Source: Candidatus Dadabacteria bacterium (GTDB lineage Bacteria > Desulfobacterota_D > UBA1144 > Nemesobacterales > Nemesobacteraceae). Taken from it: 37,358 nucleotides of DNA. The position numbers were made by a program, and so were the translations under genes. The stretch is taken from positions 1 through 37,358 of the forward strand of contig JAJDUA010000050.1 in assembly GCA_022826905.1 (NCBI GenBank), in the 5' to 3' direction. Within the stretch, counting starts at the first letter, position 1. Every line of letters starts with the position of its first letter. This document shows positions 14,305 to 22,885 of the stretch, in pieces. The notes beneath the pieces are model-generated. The model ran no database searches and was not told where the DNA came from. It saw only the letters and a program-made list of their open reading frames with translations.

Positions 14305-14895
14305 TTACCTGATACCCGCAAATGCGAGCAGGGGCTCGTAATCGCCTCTATCCGCTGCTTGCAACGCCTGAATGTAGGTTTTTCTCCTGCTATTCATAGA
14401 AGCGAGATCATGCCCTCCGGCCCAGTCGATGGTTGGTAGTTTGTACAATTTGATGAGCAGCGCGTCCGCCATGATTCTGGCATGACGACCGTTGCCGTTG
14501 GGAAAGGGATGAATTGCCGTCAGACGATGATGGAAGCGAATTACCGCTTCGCGCGGTGGATAGGTTTCATTGTTGAACCAATATTTCATGTCATCAAGCA
14601 GTGTGCGCAGTTCTGCGGCAATATAGAGCGGATCAATCCCGATATTCTTCCCTGTACGACGAAATGTTCCCGCCCACAACCAGACTTCGCCGAACAGACG
14701 TCTGTGCAGTTGACACACGTAACTTTCCGACAGCATGTCAGCGCGTCTGCTTCGGCGCATCCATGCTATGCCGTTTTGGATGTTGGCTTGTTCCAGGTGA
14801 TTCAGTTCGCTACGCGTCGTTATGTGTTTGAATTTTAGGCCTTGGGCCTCATCGGGATCAAGCGATGTCGTATCTTCTGTTGAATGGTTCATCAT
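14305..14895 (-). CDS. Fic-domain protein, mobile mystery protein B
   Basis: This 196-residue Fic protein contains the complete catalytic motif HPFPNGNGRHAR (129-140), with the base His129 and the phosphate-binding loop intact. Fic enzymes transfer AMP or related groups from nucleotides to target proteins. The N-terminal part (about 20-80, including WAGTFRRTGKNIG) and the pairing with an upstream HTH gene match the 'mobile mystery protein B' family, which travels with protein A. It follows the HTH gene by 9 bp on the same strand. It ends 22 bp from murQ's stop, convergent to it. It behaves as a toxin candidate; the target is unknown. Confidence 0.92.
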   Translation of the reverse strand: MMNHSTEDTTSLDPDEAQGLKFKHITTRSELNHLEQANIQNGIAWMRRSRRADMLSESYVCQLHRRLFGEVWLWAGTFRRTGKNIGIDPLYIAAELRTLLDDMKYWFNNETYPPREAVIRFHHRLTAIHPFPNGNGRHARIMADALLIKLYKLPTIDWAGGHDLASMNSRRKTYIQALQAADRGDYEPLLAFAGIR

Positions 14896-14904
14896 TGTCG
14901 GATT

Positions 14905-15366
14905 CTAGTCGTCCCACAAGCAGCTTGGCTGTTCTCTGAGAATGTTTTCCGCAAGACGTTCTATTTCAAATTCGATCTGGCTTTGAGAAATGGTTTGCTG
15001 TTCAAGCGCCATGTGGCTGGAGGCTTCCATAACACGCTGCTTGGCTTTTTCTCTGGCGCGCCGCCTGATGATGGTTTCTGCGCTTTCTTCCGGCACAAAG
15101 GCATAAACGAAACGGCAATTTGCTGCTTCCGCCATGGACCGCATGGTTTTTAGAGTTACTCCGCCGTCAAGTTCGGCTTTTTCTGTGTTAGAGACAAGTG
15201 CTCGGGTTTTTCCCAGACGGCGCCCCAGTTGCGCCCCGGACATGTCAAGGGCTTTTCTGGTTGTGCGAATCCAGCCTTCAGAGGGTAGCGTGAAACTCTG
15301 AAACTTCAAAGCGGCTTGGTTAAGCTTCTCGCGGTACTGTCTCGTAATAATCGTTTTAACACTCAT
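14905..15366 (-). CDS. HTH regulator, mobile mystery protein A
   Basis: This 153-residue protein has an XRE-type HTH (about 34-85: GWIRTTRKALDMSGAQLGRR and the recognition helix TRALVSNTEKAE), then a C-terminal helical arm rich in Arg, Lys and Glu. It matches 'mobile mystery protein A', the constant partner of the Fic protein B. It starts with ATG after GAGG (7 nt spacing). The promoter upstream contains an inverted repeat between the -35 and -10 boxes, so autorepression is likely. A role as antitoxin or regulator of the Fic protein is inferred from the pairing. Confidence 0.9.
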   Translation of the reverse strand: MSVKTIITRQYREKLNQAALKFQSFTLPSEGWIRTTRKALDMSGAQLGRRLGKTRALVSNTEKAELDGGVTLKTMRSMAEAANCRFVYAFVPEESAETIIRRRAREKAKQRVMEASSHMALEQQTISQSQIEFEIERLAENILREQPSCLWDD

Positions 15367-15410
15367 TGTGTATCCTCAATGGTTGCGTAGGCAAATTTAT
15401 CGTATAGTTA

Positions 15411-15439
15411 TATATATACATTATAGCTAATAATGTCAA
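15411..15439 (-). promoter_or_regulatory. Promoter of the Fic/HTH module
   Basis: On the minus strand a perfect TTGACA (15439 to 15434) is followed after 17 bp by TATATA (15416 to 15411). It lies 45 bp before the HTH gene start. The surrounding sequence is very AT-rich. Confidence 0.7.
15419..15435. promoter_or_regulatory. Candidate operator in the Fic/HTH promoter spacer
   Basis: CATTAT and ATAATG form perfect six-base arms around a five-base centre (AGCTA). The repeat lies almost entirely between the -35 and -10 boxes, so a bound repressor would block RNA polymerase. The adjacent HTH protein A is the obvious candidate ligand. Confidence 0.55.
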
Positions 15440-15614
15440 GATATAAATATACATAATATATACGCAGAAAGACGCGCAACTTAAGATGGTTGTAAGATGT
15501 TTAACTCGTTCAGTCTGTCTAACGAACTTGGCCGCAAACTTGGGAGTTCTTCTAGGGTCGACAATTAAAATGTCCGTCTGCTAAATTCTTCTTTCATCAG
15601 GTAACTTTTTCCGC

Positions 15615-16796
15615 GTGAACTGGCTCCGTCAGATAACTTCGAAGAAGGAAAAACTGGTAGTTGGTCTCATTTCCGGGACTTCGATGGACGGTATTGACGC
15701 GGCACTAGTAAGGATTCGCGGCTCTGGAGAGGATACGGAAGTACAGATTGAGGACTTTATCTGCCGGGAATACTCAGATGCCGCAAAGAAGCTTCTTCTC
15801 TCGCCCGGTGCCCTGAACACCGCCTCACTATCCGATCTCAATTTCCTGCTCGGCCAGGAGTTCGCCGCAGCGGTCTTTGATCTTCTCCGCAAGGCGGCAC
15901 TCAAAACAACCGAGATTGATTTGGTGGGCACCCACGGCCAGACGGTTTTTCATAACCCCCCTTCTCTGGGACAGGAGGGTTCCTCGACCCTTCAGCTGGG
16001 CGAAGCGGATGTTATCTGCGAGACTACGGGAATTACCACGGTGGGGGATTTCAGAACGAGGGATATAGCGGCGGGTGGAGAAGGAGCGCCCCTTATCCCC
16101 TATGTCGACTACCTGCTGTTCTCCGGAACCGGTAAAAACGTAATCGCCCATAACATAGGGGGGATTTCCAACTGCACTCTGGTCACGAAAGAACCCGGAG
16201 AGCTTCTGGCTTTCGATACGGGACCCGGCAATTCCCTGATTGACTCGGTGGTGCGCCTTGCCTCGGGGGGCGAGAGGAGTTTCGATGAAGACGGCACGAT
16301 GGCAAAAAAAGGCTCGGTCAGAAAGAATCTTCTTCAAAGCCTTATGAAAAATCCGTACCTTGATATAGAACCCCCTAAATCAACCGGCAGGGAACTTTTC
16401 GGAGAGGAAATGGCCGGAAGGCTTTTTTCTCTTGCAGAAAAAAGCGGGATATCCACGCCGGATCTTCTCCGTACACTCGTTGAGTTTACCGTCTGCTCGA
16501 TAGTTTCTGCTTACGAAAGGTTCGTTTACCCAAGTGCGGATGTAAGGGAAGTTGTGCTGAGCGGGGGCGGTGCCCGAAACCCGGTTATGGTCTCGAGTCT
16601 TCGCGAAAAGCTGGCCCCGGTTCCGCTTTCCCTCTCGGATTCCTACGGAATTCCCTCGGACGCGAAAGAAGCCGTTGGGTTCGCGGTGCTTGCCAACGAG
16701 ACCGTGTGTGCGAACAGGGCAAACGTGCCGGGGGTCACGGGAGCCCGGGACGCAACGATTCTCGGAAAGATCTCAATAGGAAAGAACGTGGCATAG
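15615..16796 (+). CDS. anmK: Anhydro-N-acetylmuramic acid kinase
   Basis: AnmK opens 1,6-anhydroMurNAc and phosphorylates it to MurNAc-6-P, the substrate of MurQ. The 393-residue protein shows the family motifs GLISGTSMDGIDAALV (17-32), GTHGQTVFHN, GDFRTRDIAAGGEGAPL, NIGGISN and AFDTGPGNSLID. The start is GTG at 15615; the ribosome site is weak. It lies just after the Fic/HTH module and is followed by nagZ after 2 bp, so it heads the anmK-nagZ-symporter operon. About 10 residues at the N-terminus exceed the usual family start. Confidence 0.96.
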   Translation: MNWLRQITSKKEKLVVGLISGTSMDGIDAALVRIRGSGEDTEVQIEDFICREYSDAAKKLLLSPGALNTASLSDLNFLLGQEFAAAVFDLLRKAALKTTEIDLVGTHGQTVFHNPPSLGQEGSSTLQLGEADVICETTGITTVGDFRTRDIAAGGEGAPLIPYVDYLLFSGTGKNVIAHNIGGISNCTLVTKEPGELLAFDTGPGNSLIDSVVRLASGGERSFDEDGTMAKKGSVRKNLLQSLMKNPYLDIEPPKSTGRELFGEEMAGRLFSLAEKSGISTPDLLRTLVEFTVCSIVSAYERFVYPSADVREVVLSGGGARNPVMVSSLREKLAPVPLSLSDSYGIPSDAKEAVGFAVLANETVCANRANVPGVTGARDATILGKISIGKNVA

Positions 16797-16798
16797 AA

Positions 16799-18316
16799 AT
16801 GTATGAGAATCCGGCCGTGTTTTCGTCAAAAAATCTTTCCGCGCCCCGGCGGGCGGCGCAGTTTCTTATGCCGAGAATCGATTTTTCCGACACTGGCTCC
16901 ATAGAGCGGGCGGAACGGCTGGTACGTGATTTCGCCGTGTGCGGGTTCATAGTATTCAACGGGGACGTCAATCTGGTCAGGCAAACCACGAGGAAGCTTG
17001 TATCCATCTCGGAGTTTCCGCTTTTTTTCGGGTGCGACGTTGAAAGAGGTCTAGGTCAGCGGGTTTCCGGAGGGACTCTTTTTCCTTTCGCGATGGCCCA
17101 GGGAGCGATAGACGACGAGGCGGCTTTGAGGGGCCAGGCGATTATAACTGCCCGGGAGATGAAGTACTGCGGGCTTAATCTCGCCTTCGCCCCGGTTCTT
17201 GACGTGAATACCGAGCCCCTTAATCCGATAATAAACGTAAGAGCCTTCTCGGATGACCCCGCGTTGGTTTCAAAACTGGGCGGGGTCTTTGCGGAAACCA
17301 TCCAGAAAGAGGGAGTGCTTGCCTGCGCGAAGCATTTTCCCGGTCACGGAGCCACACTAGAGGATTCCCATGCCCGCCTTCCCCGCGTCACGAAGTCTCT
17401 TGAGCGCCTCATGGAATCGGATCTTCCGCCTTTTAAGGAAGCGATTGCGAAAAGGCTTCACTGCGTGATGCCGGCACACGTTTGCTTTCCGGCTCTTGAC
17501 CCGCTCGGAGCTCCCGCCACGCTGTCGGAATCTGTTCTGCGTGATCTTCTGCGGGAGCGACTCGGATTCAACGGCTTGGTCGTTTCGGATTCCTTCAGGA
17601 TGGATGCCTTGGGGGGAGAAGAGCGGGAGGAGGAAAACATTCTGGCCGCGCTTGCAGCGGGGGTGGATATAGTTCTTGATCCCAGGGATCCGGAGGGATT
17701 TCTAGAGAGACAGGCGGAGAATGAGTTTTTCCAGGACCCCGCGCGTGCGGAGTCCCTTTCCAGGATATTCTACGCGAAAAAGCTTTTTGCCTCGGGCGGG
17801 GAGGAGATCTCGGCGCCTGATTTTAAGGGAAATGCCGGGCAGGCAATGGAGATTTCCCGCCGGGCGGCCTGCGTTTTTAGGGGAGGGGTTCTTCGGGGCG
17901 CCGAGGTCTCGGTTCTTCACTTCGGCAAAGAAGGCTCGGACGAAATTCTGGATGGGCTTTGCGAGGGATTCTCAGAGAAAAAAGTGACGGTAAAGAGGCG
18001 CTTTTGCTGCCCCGAGACACCAGACCTCGATATTTCCTCCTCGTTTGTGTGCGTTTTATCCGCAACGCCGGAGGCTTGGACGGAGAACTGCATTGTTCCC
18101 CCGGTGATAGCCGATTACGTAAACAGCTTTTCTTCTTTCTCCGGCGAAAAGATTCTGCTTACCTTCGGCTCCCCCTATCCCGCGGCGGAGTTCCCCTTTT
18201 TCGATACGGTGGTTTCGCTTTTTGACTCCTCCCGCGCCGCGGGCCGGGCGGCCGCGGAAATCCTTACGGGGAAGCGGGTGCCCACGGCGAGGCTTCCGGT
18301 GAGAATAGCTAAATGA
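16799..18316 (+). CDS. nagZ: Beta-N-acetylhexosaminidase, NagZ-type GH3
   Basis: This 505-residue GH3 enzyme has the diagnostic NagZ signature KHFPGHGATLEDSH (178-191), whose Asp189-Ser-His191 contains the acid/base dyad. The nucleophile Asp264 lies in VVSDSFRMDAL. No signal peptide is visible, so it should act in the cytoplasm, removing GlcNAc from GlcNAc-anhydroMurNAc and its peptides. A C-terminal domain of about 150 residues extends beyond the ~340-residue enterobacterial NagZ, as in the two-domain GH3 proteins. ATG 16799 lies 2 bp after anmK and the stop overlaps the symporter start by 4 bp, so the three genes form one unit. Confidence 0.93.
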   Translation: MYENPAVFSSKNLSAPRRAAQFLMPRIDFSDTGSIERAERLVRDFAVCGFIVFNGDVNLVRQTTRKLVSISEFPLFFGCDVERGLGQRVSGGTLFPFAMAQGAIDDEAALRGQAIITAREMKYCGLNLAFAPVLDVNTEPLNPIINVRAFSDDPALVSKLGGVFAETIQKEGVLACAKHFPGHGATLEDSHARLPRVTKSLERLMESDLPPFKEAIAKRLHCVMPAHVCFPALDPLGAPATLSESVLRDLLRERLGFNGLVVSDSFRMDALGGEEREEENILAALAAGVDIVLDPRDPEGFLERQAENEFFQDPARAESLSRIFYAKKLFASGGEEISAPDFKGNAGQAMEISRRAACVFRGGVLRGAEVSVLHFGKEGSDEILDGLCEGFSEKKVTVKRRFCCPETPDLDISSSFVCVLSATPEAWTENCIVPPVIADYVNSFSSFSGEKILLTFGSPYPAAEFPFFDTVVSLFDSSRAAGRAAAEILTGKRVPTARLPVRIAK

Positions 18317-20055
18317 AGCTCCACGCCGTAGATTGGATGCTCGTTGGTCTCTACCTGGTTTTTTCCTTGGGAGTGGGCTTTTATTTTTCAAGGAGGGCTT
18401 CCGGGAGCCTTTCAGACTATTTCGTTTCGGGACGCGGGCTTCCCTGGTGGCTTCTCGGAACCTCGATGGTAGCCACCACTTTTGCTGCCGACACCCCGCT
18501 TGCCATAACCGGGTGGATAAGGACCGAGGGGATATGGAAGAACTGGTTCTGGTGGAACTACATATTCAGCCACGCGCTCGTGATAGTGGTTTTCTCGAGG
18601 CTCTGGAGGAGAGCGCAGGTTATAACCGACAACGAATTAATAGAGCTTCGTTACGGGGGCCGTCCCGCCGCGTTTCTCCGGGGATTCAAGGCGTTCTATT
18701 TCTCGACTATTTTCAATTTCATAGTGATGGGATGGGTGATAACCGCGATGACCAAAGTGTTCGAGGTCTTTTTCGGAGTGGGGCAGATATACGCGGTTTC
18801 CCTCTGCGTTGGAATCGTGCTCGTCTACACGGTTTTCTCCGGGCTCTGGGGAGTCGTGATAACGGATTTCGTGCAGTACGCGATAGCACTTGGCGGCACG
18901 GTCATACTCGCGGTCGTGGTCATAAATTCTGACGCAGTCGGAGGGTACAGTCAGTTCTTAAGCAAAATCGCGGAGCTTCCCCCCGAGCAGACCTCCATGT
19001 TCATCACGCAGCCTGGGGGCACCGAAGAATTTTTCTCCTCTGACTTTTTCACCTTCCTTATCTTCATGACCGTTGTCTGGTGGTCCTCCCACAACGCGGA
19101 CGGCGGTGGTTACTTCATACAGCGGCTCTGTTCCGCTAAGGACGAGAGACACGCTCTGGCGGGCACGGCGTGGTTCGCGCTTAACCATTACGTGCTTCGC
19201 CTCTGGCCGTGGGTTCTTGTTGCGCTGGCTTCGGTTGTAATCTTTCCCGGGGCGGCAGGGGTGGCCGGCGGGGACGACGAATCGGTTTACCTTGTGATGA
19301 TAAGGGACTTCCTCCCGCCGGGTCTTCGGGGCCTTCTGCTGGTTTCCTTCCTCGCGGCGTTTATGTCCACGGTCTCTACCCACCTTAACTGGGGAGCTTC
19401 CTATCTTGTGAACGATCTTTACAGGAGGTTCGTGCGGCAAAGCGCCCCGCAGCGCCACTACGTGGCGGTCTCGAGGATCGCGACCGTGGCGCTTGCCGTC
19501 ATCGCGGGCGTGGTGGCGCTTCAGATAAAGAACATAGGGGACGCCTGGATATTTCTCTGGGCCATGAGTTCGGGAATTGGCCTCGTGCTGATACTCAGGT
19601 GGTTCTGGTGGAGGATAAACGCCTGGAGCGAGATAGCGGCGCTTGGGTCGTCGCTTGCGACTATACTGATTCTGGTTCTCTACACCGAGGCCAAGGGTAT
19701 TCCGCTTGAACTGCGCCACCAGATACTTGTTGTTCCCGTCTCGATAGCATGCTGGGTTGCGGCCACTTTCGCCACCGCTCCCGAACCTTGGGAAAAACTC
19801 TCGGAATTCTACTCGAGGGTGAGACCCCCGGGCCTCTGGTCTCCTGTCCGGAAAAGAGCGGGGATTGTGCCGGGGCAGGGAGTTTTTTCATCCGTCTTTC
19901 TTAACTGGTCGCTTGTCGTGTCCTTTCTTCTCTGCTTAATGATAGGGACGGGCAAGCTTGTTCTGGGGGACGGCAGGACCGCGCTCTGGCTTCTTTGCGT
20001 CTCGGCCCTTTCGCTTGGCCTGATCCTTCGCCGCCGCGACAGTTTTTTCCGCTAG
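18313..20055 (+). CDS. Sodium/solute symporter family transporter
   Basis: This 580-residue membrane protein has roughly 13 hydrophobic helices. The first carries DWMLVGLYLVFSLGVGFYFS; the second region has DYFVSGRGLPWWLLGTSMVA, the SSS-family signature, followed by ATTFAADTPLAITGW. The family imports sugars, amino acids, sialic acid or vitamins with Na+. Its ATG overlaps the nagZ stop (ATGA), tying it to amino-sugar recycling. No AmpG-type permease is seen in the window, so this transporter may bring in a murein-derived sugar or muropeptide. The substrate is inferred only from the operon. Confidence 0.88.
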   Translation: MKLHAVDWMLVGLYLVFSLGVGFYFSRRASGSLSDYFVSGRGLPWWLLGTSMVATTFAADTPLAITGWIRTEGIWKNWFWWNYIFSHALVIVVFSRLWRRAQVITDNELIELRYGGRPAAFLRGFKAFYFSTIFNFIVMGWVITAMTKVFEVFFGVGQIYAVSLCVGIVLVYTVFSGLWGVVITDFVQYAIALGGTVILAVVVINSDAVGGYSQFLSKIAELPPEQTSMFITQPGGTEEFFSSDFFTFLIFMTVVWWSSHNADGGGYFIQRLCSAKDERHALAGTAWFALNHYVLRLWPWVLVALASVVIFPGAAGVAGGDDESVYLVMIRDFLPPGLRGLLLVSFLAAFMSTVSTHLNWGASYLVNDLYRRFVRQSAPQRHYVAVSRIATVALAVIAGVVALQIKNIGDAWIFLWAMSSGIGLVLILRWFWWRINAWSEIAALGSSLATILILVLYTEAKGIPLELRHQILVVPVSIACWVAATFATAPEPWEKLSEFYSRVRPPGLWSPVRKRAGIVPGQGVFSSVFLNWSLVVSFLLCLMIGTGKLVLGDGRTALWLLCVSALSLGLILRRRDSFFR

Positions 20056-20098
20056 CGGCTTTAGTGTTTCCCCTTTCTGTGGTATATAGATGGTTGCT

Positions 20099-20716
20099 AT
20101 GGCGATAAACGTAAAGGTGCTTGAGCGGCCGCGGCTTTCTTTCTGGGAGAAGCTTTACATTCCCCAGGTGCTGAGGGGCCTTATGATCACCATAAGGCAC
20201 ATCACGCATCATCAGCCGATAACCGTGAAATACCCCGAGGAGGTAAAGGCGCTTCCCGAGAACTACCGGGGGCTTCACGTGATGCCTGCCGATGACGAAG
20301 GCGAGATAAGGTGCGTTGCTTGCAAGCTCTGCGAGATCGCGTGTCCCACCCAGGCTATCTCCATAGTTTCGGAACCCGCAGACGATTACGGGATCGAGAG
20401 AAGGCCAAAGGTATACAACATAGATTTCATGCGCTGCGTTTTCTGCGGCTTCTGCGTCGAGGCCTGCCCGTGCGACGCGCTTCGGATGGGGATGAAGTAC
20501 GAACTTGCCTCGTATAACCGCGCGGGGCTAGTTCACACCAAAGAGGTTTTCTTCGACCCGAATGTCAAAAGCGACGCCCCGAGGGACAACGCCAACTTTC
20601 TTTACAAGATGGGCAAGGGAGAGATTCTTGATTCCCCTGAGGAAATTTCAAGAATAACGGGGATGGACGGTACCTACTCCAAAGAAAAGTCAGTTTCCGA
20701 ATCGCCGGATTCCTGA
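20099..20716 (+). CDS. nuoI: NuoI-like 2[4Fe-4S] ferredoxin subunit
   Basis: This 205-residue protein has two complete cluster motifs, CVACKLCEIACP and CVFCGFCVEACP, spaced as in NuoI, the complex I subunit carrying clusters N6a and N6b. The N-terminal membrane-contact helix (LSFWEKLYIPQVLRGLMITI) also fits. An in-frame ATG at 20090 follows a TATATA box by one base, so ATG 20099 is preferred; neither has a good ribosome site. The other complex I genes are not beside it; they may be elsewhere, with nuoI relocated. A role in a different ferredoxin-dependent enzyme is possible. Confidence 0.87.
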   Translation: MAINVKVLERPRLSFWEKLYIPQVLRGLMITIRHITHHQPITVKYPEEVKALPENYRGLHVMPADDEGEIRCVACKLCEIACPTQAISIVSEPADDYGIERRPKVYNIDFMRCVFCGFCVEACPCDALRMGMKYELASYNRAGLVHTKEVFFDPNVKSDAPRDNANFLYKMGKGEILDSPEEISRITGMDGTYSKEKSVSESPDS

Positions 20717-20798
20717 CATAACACAGCGGTTTTCCAACAGGACAATCGGGGACTGAATTTCGCTGTCTTCTGTTTTTCGGGATTATCCGGCTTTTTCG

Positions 20799-22646
20799 CT
20801 AAAGCCAGTCATCTTTGTAAGCGCCTGCGGGTCGCTGGTGAAAAGACCCTGTGTCGAGGCTGTTTCTGAATCCCCTGAACTTAAGCAGCCCGGATATGGC
20901 GGGTTTTATCTGGCTCCTTTCAAGCACCAGGTGAACCCCTCCGTTTTTCTCGTAAAACTCAGAGGTCATTATTTCGGGATCGACCCCCCTGCCGCCGCTT
21001 GTGAGCTTGACGACCCGGTCTCCGGCAAAGGCTATAGTCGCTTTTTTCTCCGCTATTATAAAATCCCCTTGAACGGAATAACTGGCCAAGGCGCCTCCGG
21101 TTGTCGGGTGGCCAAGTATGGATATGTTCGGAAGCCCGCTTTCTCTCAGTCTCATGATTGCCGATATGGTTTTAGCCATCTGGTAAAGAGCCACCGTTCC
21201 TTCCTGCATTCTGGCCCCTCCGCTTACCGTTATGGTTAAGAGCGGAAGTCTGTGCTCTATGGCATAGTCCACCACTATGTTCATCTTTTCGCCGAAAACA
21301 GCGCTCATCGATCCGCCCATAAACCTGAAATCGCAGACCGCCACCGCTATCGGTATGCCGAACATGGTTCCGTAACCGGTCACGAGGGAATCTTTGGAGT
21401 CGGTTTTCCCCGCGAGTTTCTTTATTGAGGATGAATAATTGAAAAACTTGTAAACGGGGTCGACATCTTCAATGGAGAGCTTGGGTTCTATCTCGTGGAA
21501 TGACGTGTCGTCCAGGAGAAAGTCCAGATAGTCGTCGGAACTCAGCGCCTCGGGGCGGCCGCAGTAAGGGCAGGAGGAGTTGTTCGCGTGGAGGTCTTCT
21601 TTTGTCATCTGTTTTTTGCATCCGGGACGTATGATTTTTCCCTGACCGTCTTTTTCATCGTTGCAGAAATGAGGTTCCGCTCCGTAGATGGCTATCTGCA
21701 TTTCGGAGATGTCGGGATTCTCCTTTTTCCCGCTGAAGTAATGGGGAAGCCAGGCTTTTATTTTCTTTGCTATTCCCTCGTAGATCGGGCGCTGTTTTTT
21801 CGTCCGCCCGCATCTCTCGATTTTTCTCCGCAGTTCGTTGCGCAGATGCCTTACGTCAAAGCGGTCCACTTCCTTTGAAGCAGCGGTGAGCGACGCCTGC
21901 AGGTTCTTCAGGGTTGATGGGATGTAACTGTCTCTTCCTAGGGGGGCTTCTTTTACTATATCGTCTATTACTCCATACCTCTTCATGTGGGTCGCCGTGG
22001 GCTGCAGCACCTCAAGCGCTTCACCCACCTTGTCGGCGCTTCTGAAAAGAATGGCGGAGCATCCCTCCGCCGTTATTACGGAATATTCGGCTCGCGAGAG
22101 CATCAGCCTTCTGTGTCCAAGCTGTATCGCTATCGCGCCCCCGCTCCCCCCGAGACCGAGCACCGTGGTTATTGTTTTCGTTTTTAAGGAAATCATTTTC
22201 GACTGGCAGTAGGAAATCAGCCAGGACTGAAGTTTCTCGGCCGAGTACTCATAGGGGTCCCCGCCCACGGTGTCAATGAAAGTATAGAGTTTGAGGCGGT
22301 TCTGCTCGGCGTATTCCATCATGCACAGAGAAAGCCCGTAACCGTCGGCCTTTATCATTCCGTAGTTAAGCTTCGTTCTTTCCTTTTCGCTCGAAGGGGT
22401 CTGCTGGGCTATTATGGCCACTTCCTCTCCCGTGCCCTTGAACACGGCGGTACCTGCTATGAGAGCGGAATCGTTAACGAACTCGATCTTCTTGCCCGAA
22501 GGGGCGTGGATAAAGTTTCTGAATCCGTAGAGCTTGTCCCAGGGAGTGAAGTCGGTAAAAAGGGTTCCGATCAGGTGCTTTGACTTTATCCTGTCAAAGC
22601 TCTTTGCTTCCTCGTGGGCCTTGAGTATTTTTGCCGTTGATGCCAT
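20799..22646 (-). CDS. accAD: Fused acetyl-CoA carboxylase carboxyltransferase, AccA-AccD order
   Basis: This 615-residue protein joins both carboxyltransferase subunits of acetyl-CoA carboxylase. Residues 1 to about 310 match AccA (GLGGSGGAIAI, then AEGCSAILFRSADK). Residues about 325-615 match AccD, with a zinc ribbon (Cys328, Cys343, Cys359, Cys362), FMGGSMSAVFGEKM, and SGGARMQEG. It makes malonyl-CoA together with AccB and AccC, not found here. Separate E. coli AccA and AccD add up to 623 residues, so nothing is missing. The order alpha then beta is the reverse of eukaryotic multidomain carboxylases. A longer frame exists from TTG 22670; ATG 22646 is preferred. It is convergent with nuoI. 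Confidence 0.93.
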   Translation of the reverse strand: MASTAKILKAHEEAKSFDRIKSKHLIGTLFTDFTPWDKLYGFRNFIHAPSGKKIEFVNDSALIAGTAVFKGTGEEVAIIAQQTPSSEKERTKLNYGMIKADGYGLSLCMMEYAEQNRLKLYTFIDTVGGDPYEYSAEKLQSWLISYCQSKMISLKTKTITTVLGLGGSGGAIAIQLGHRRLMLSRAEYSVITAEGCSAILFRSADKVGEALEVLQPTATHMKRYGVIDDIVKEAPLGRDSYIPSTLKNLQASLTAASKEVDRFDVRHLRNELRRKIERCGRTKKQRPIYEGIAKKIKAWLPHYFSGKKENPDISEMQIAIYGAEPHFCNDEKDGQGKIIRPGCKKQMTKEDLHANNSSCPYCGRPEALSSDDYLDFLLDDTSFHEIEPKLSIEDVDPVYKFFNYSSSIKKLAGKTDSKDSLVTGYGTMFGIPIAVAVCDFRFMGGSMSAVFGEKMNIVVDYAIEHRLPLLTITVSGGARMQEGTVALYQMAKTISAIMRLRESGLPNISILGHPTTGGALASYSVQGDFIIAEKKATIAFAGDRVVKLTSGGRGVDPEIMTSEFYEKNGGVHLVLERSQIKPAISGLLKFRGFRNSLDTGSFHQRPAGAYKDDWL

Positions 22647-22885
22647 GGTGTGTTCTGCGGTAATCGCCAAGCGAGTCGATTACGTATAATTATATAGCCA
22701 AATCTGTTTGCGCAAAAAGGAATTTGTTCTCCCGCAGACTCGTGACTTGCTGCCCACACACCGCCCCGCGGGCTCAAAAACCCGCTTTTTCGGCCTGCGT
22801 ACGCTCAGTAATTCTGCGACGAAGATTCGCTGCGGGCCCGGCGAGAGTTTTGTGGGGAAAATCTGGATATTGCGGATTTCTTTTT

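Noticed and set aside
18958-19719. A long frame antisense to the sodium/solute symporter.
   Set aside because: Its composition (His, Arg and Pro-rich) mirrors the codon use of a hydrophobic membrane gene on the other strand.
20790-20807. Hairpin GGCTTT-TTCGCT-AAAGCC at the end of the AccA-AccD gene.
   Set aside because: The stem overlaps the stop codon, is short, and lacks a T-run on the minus strand, so it was not called a terminator.
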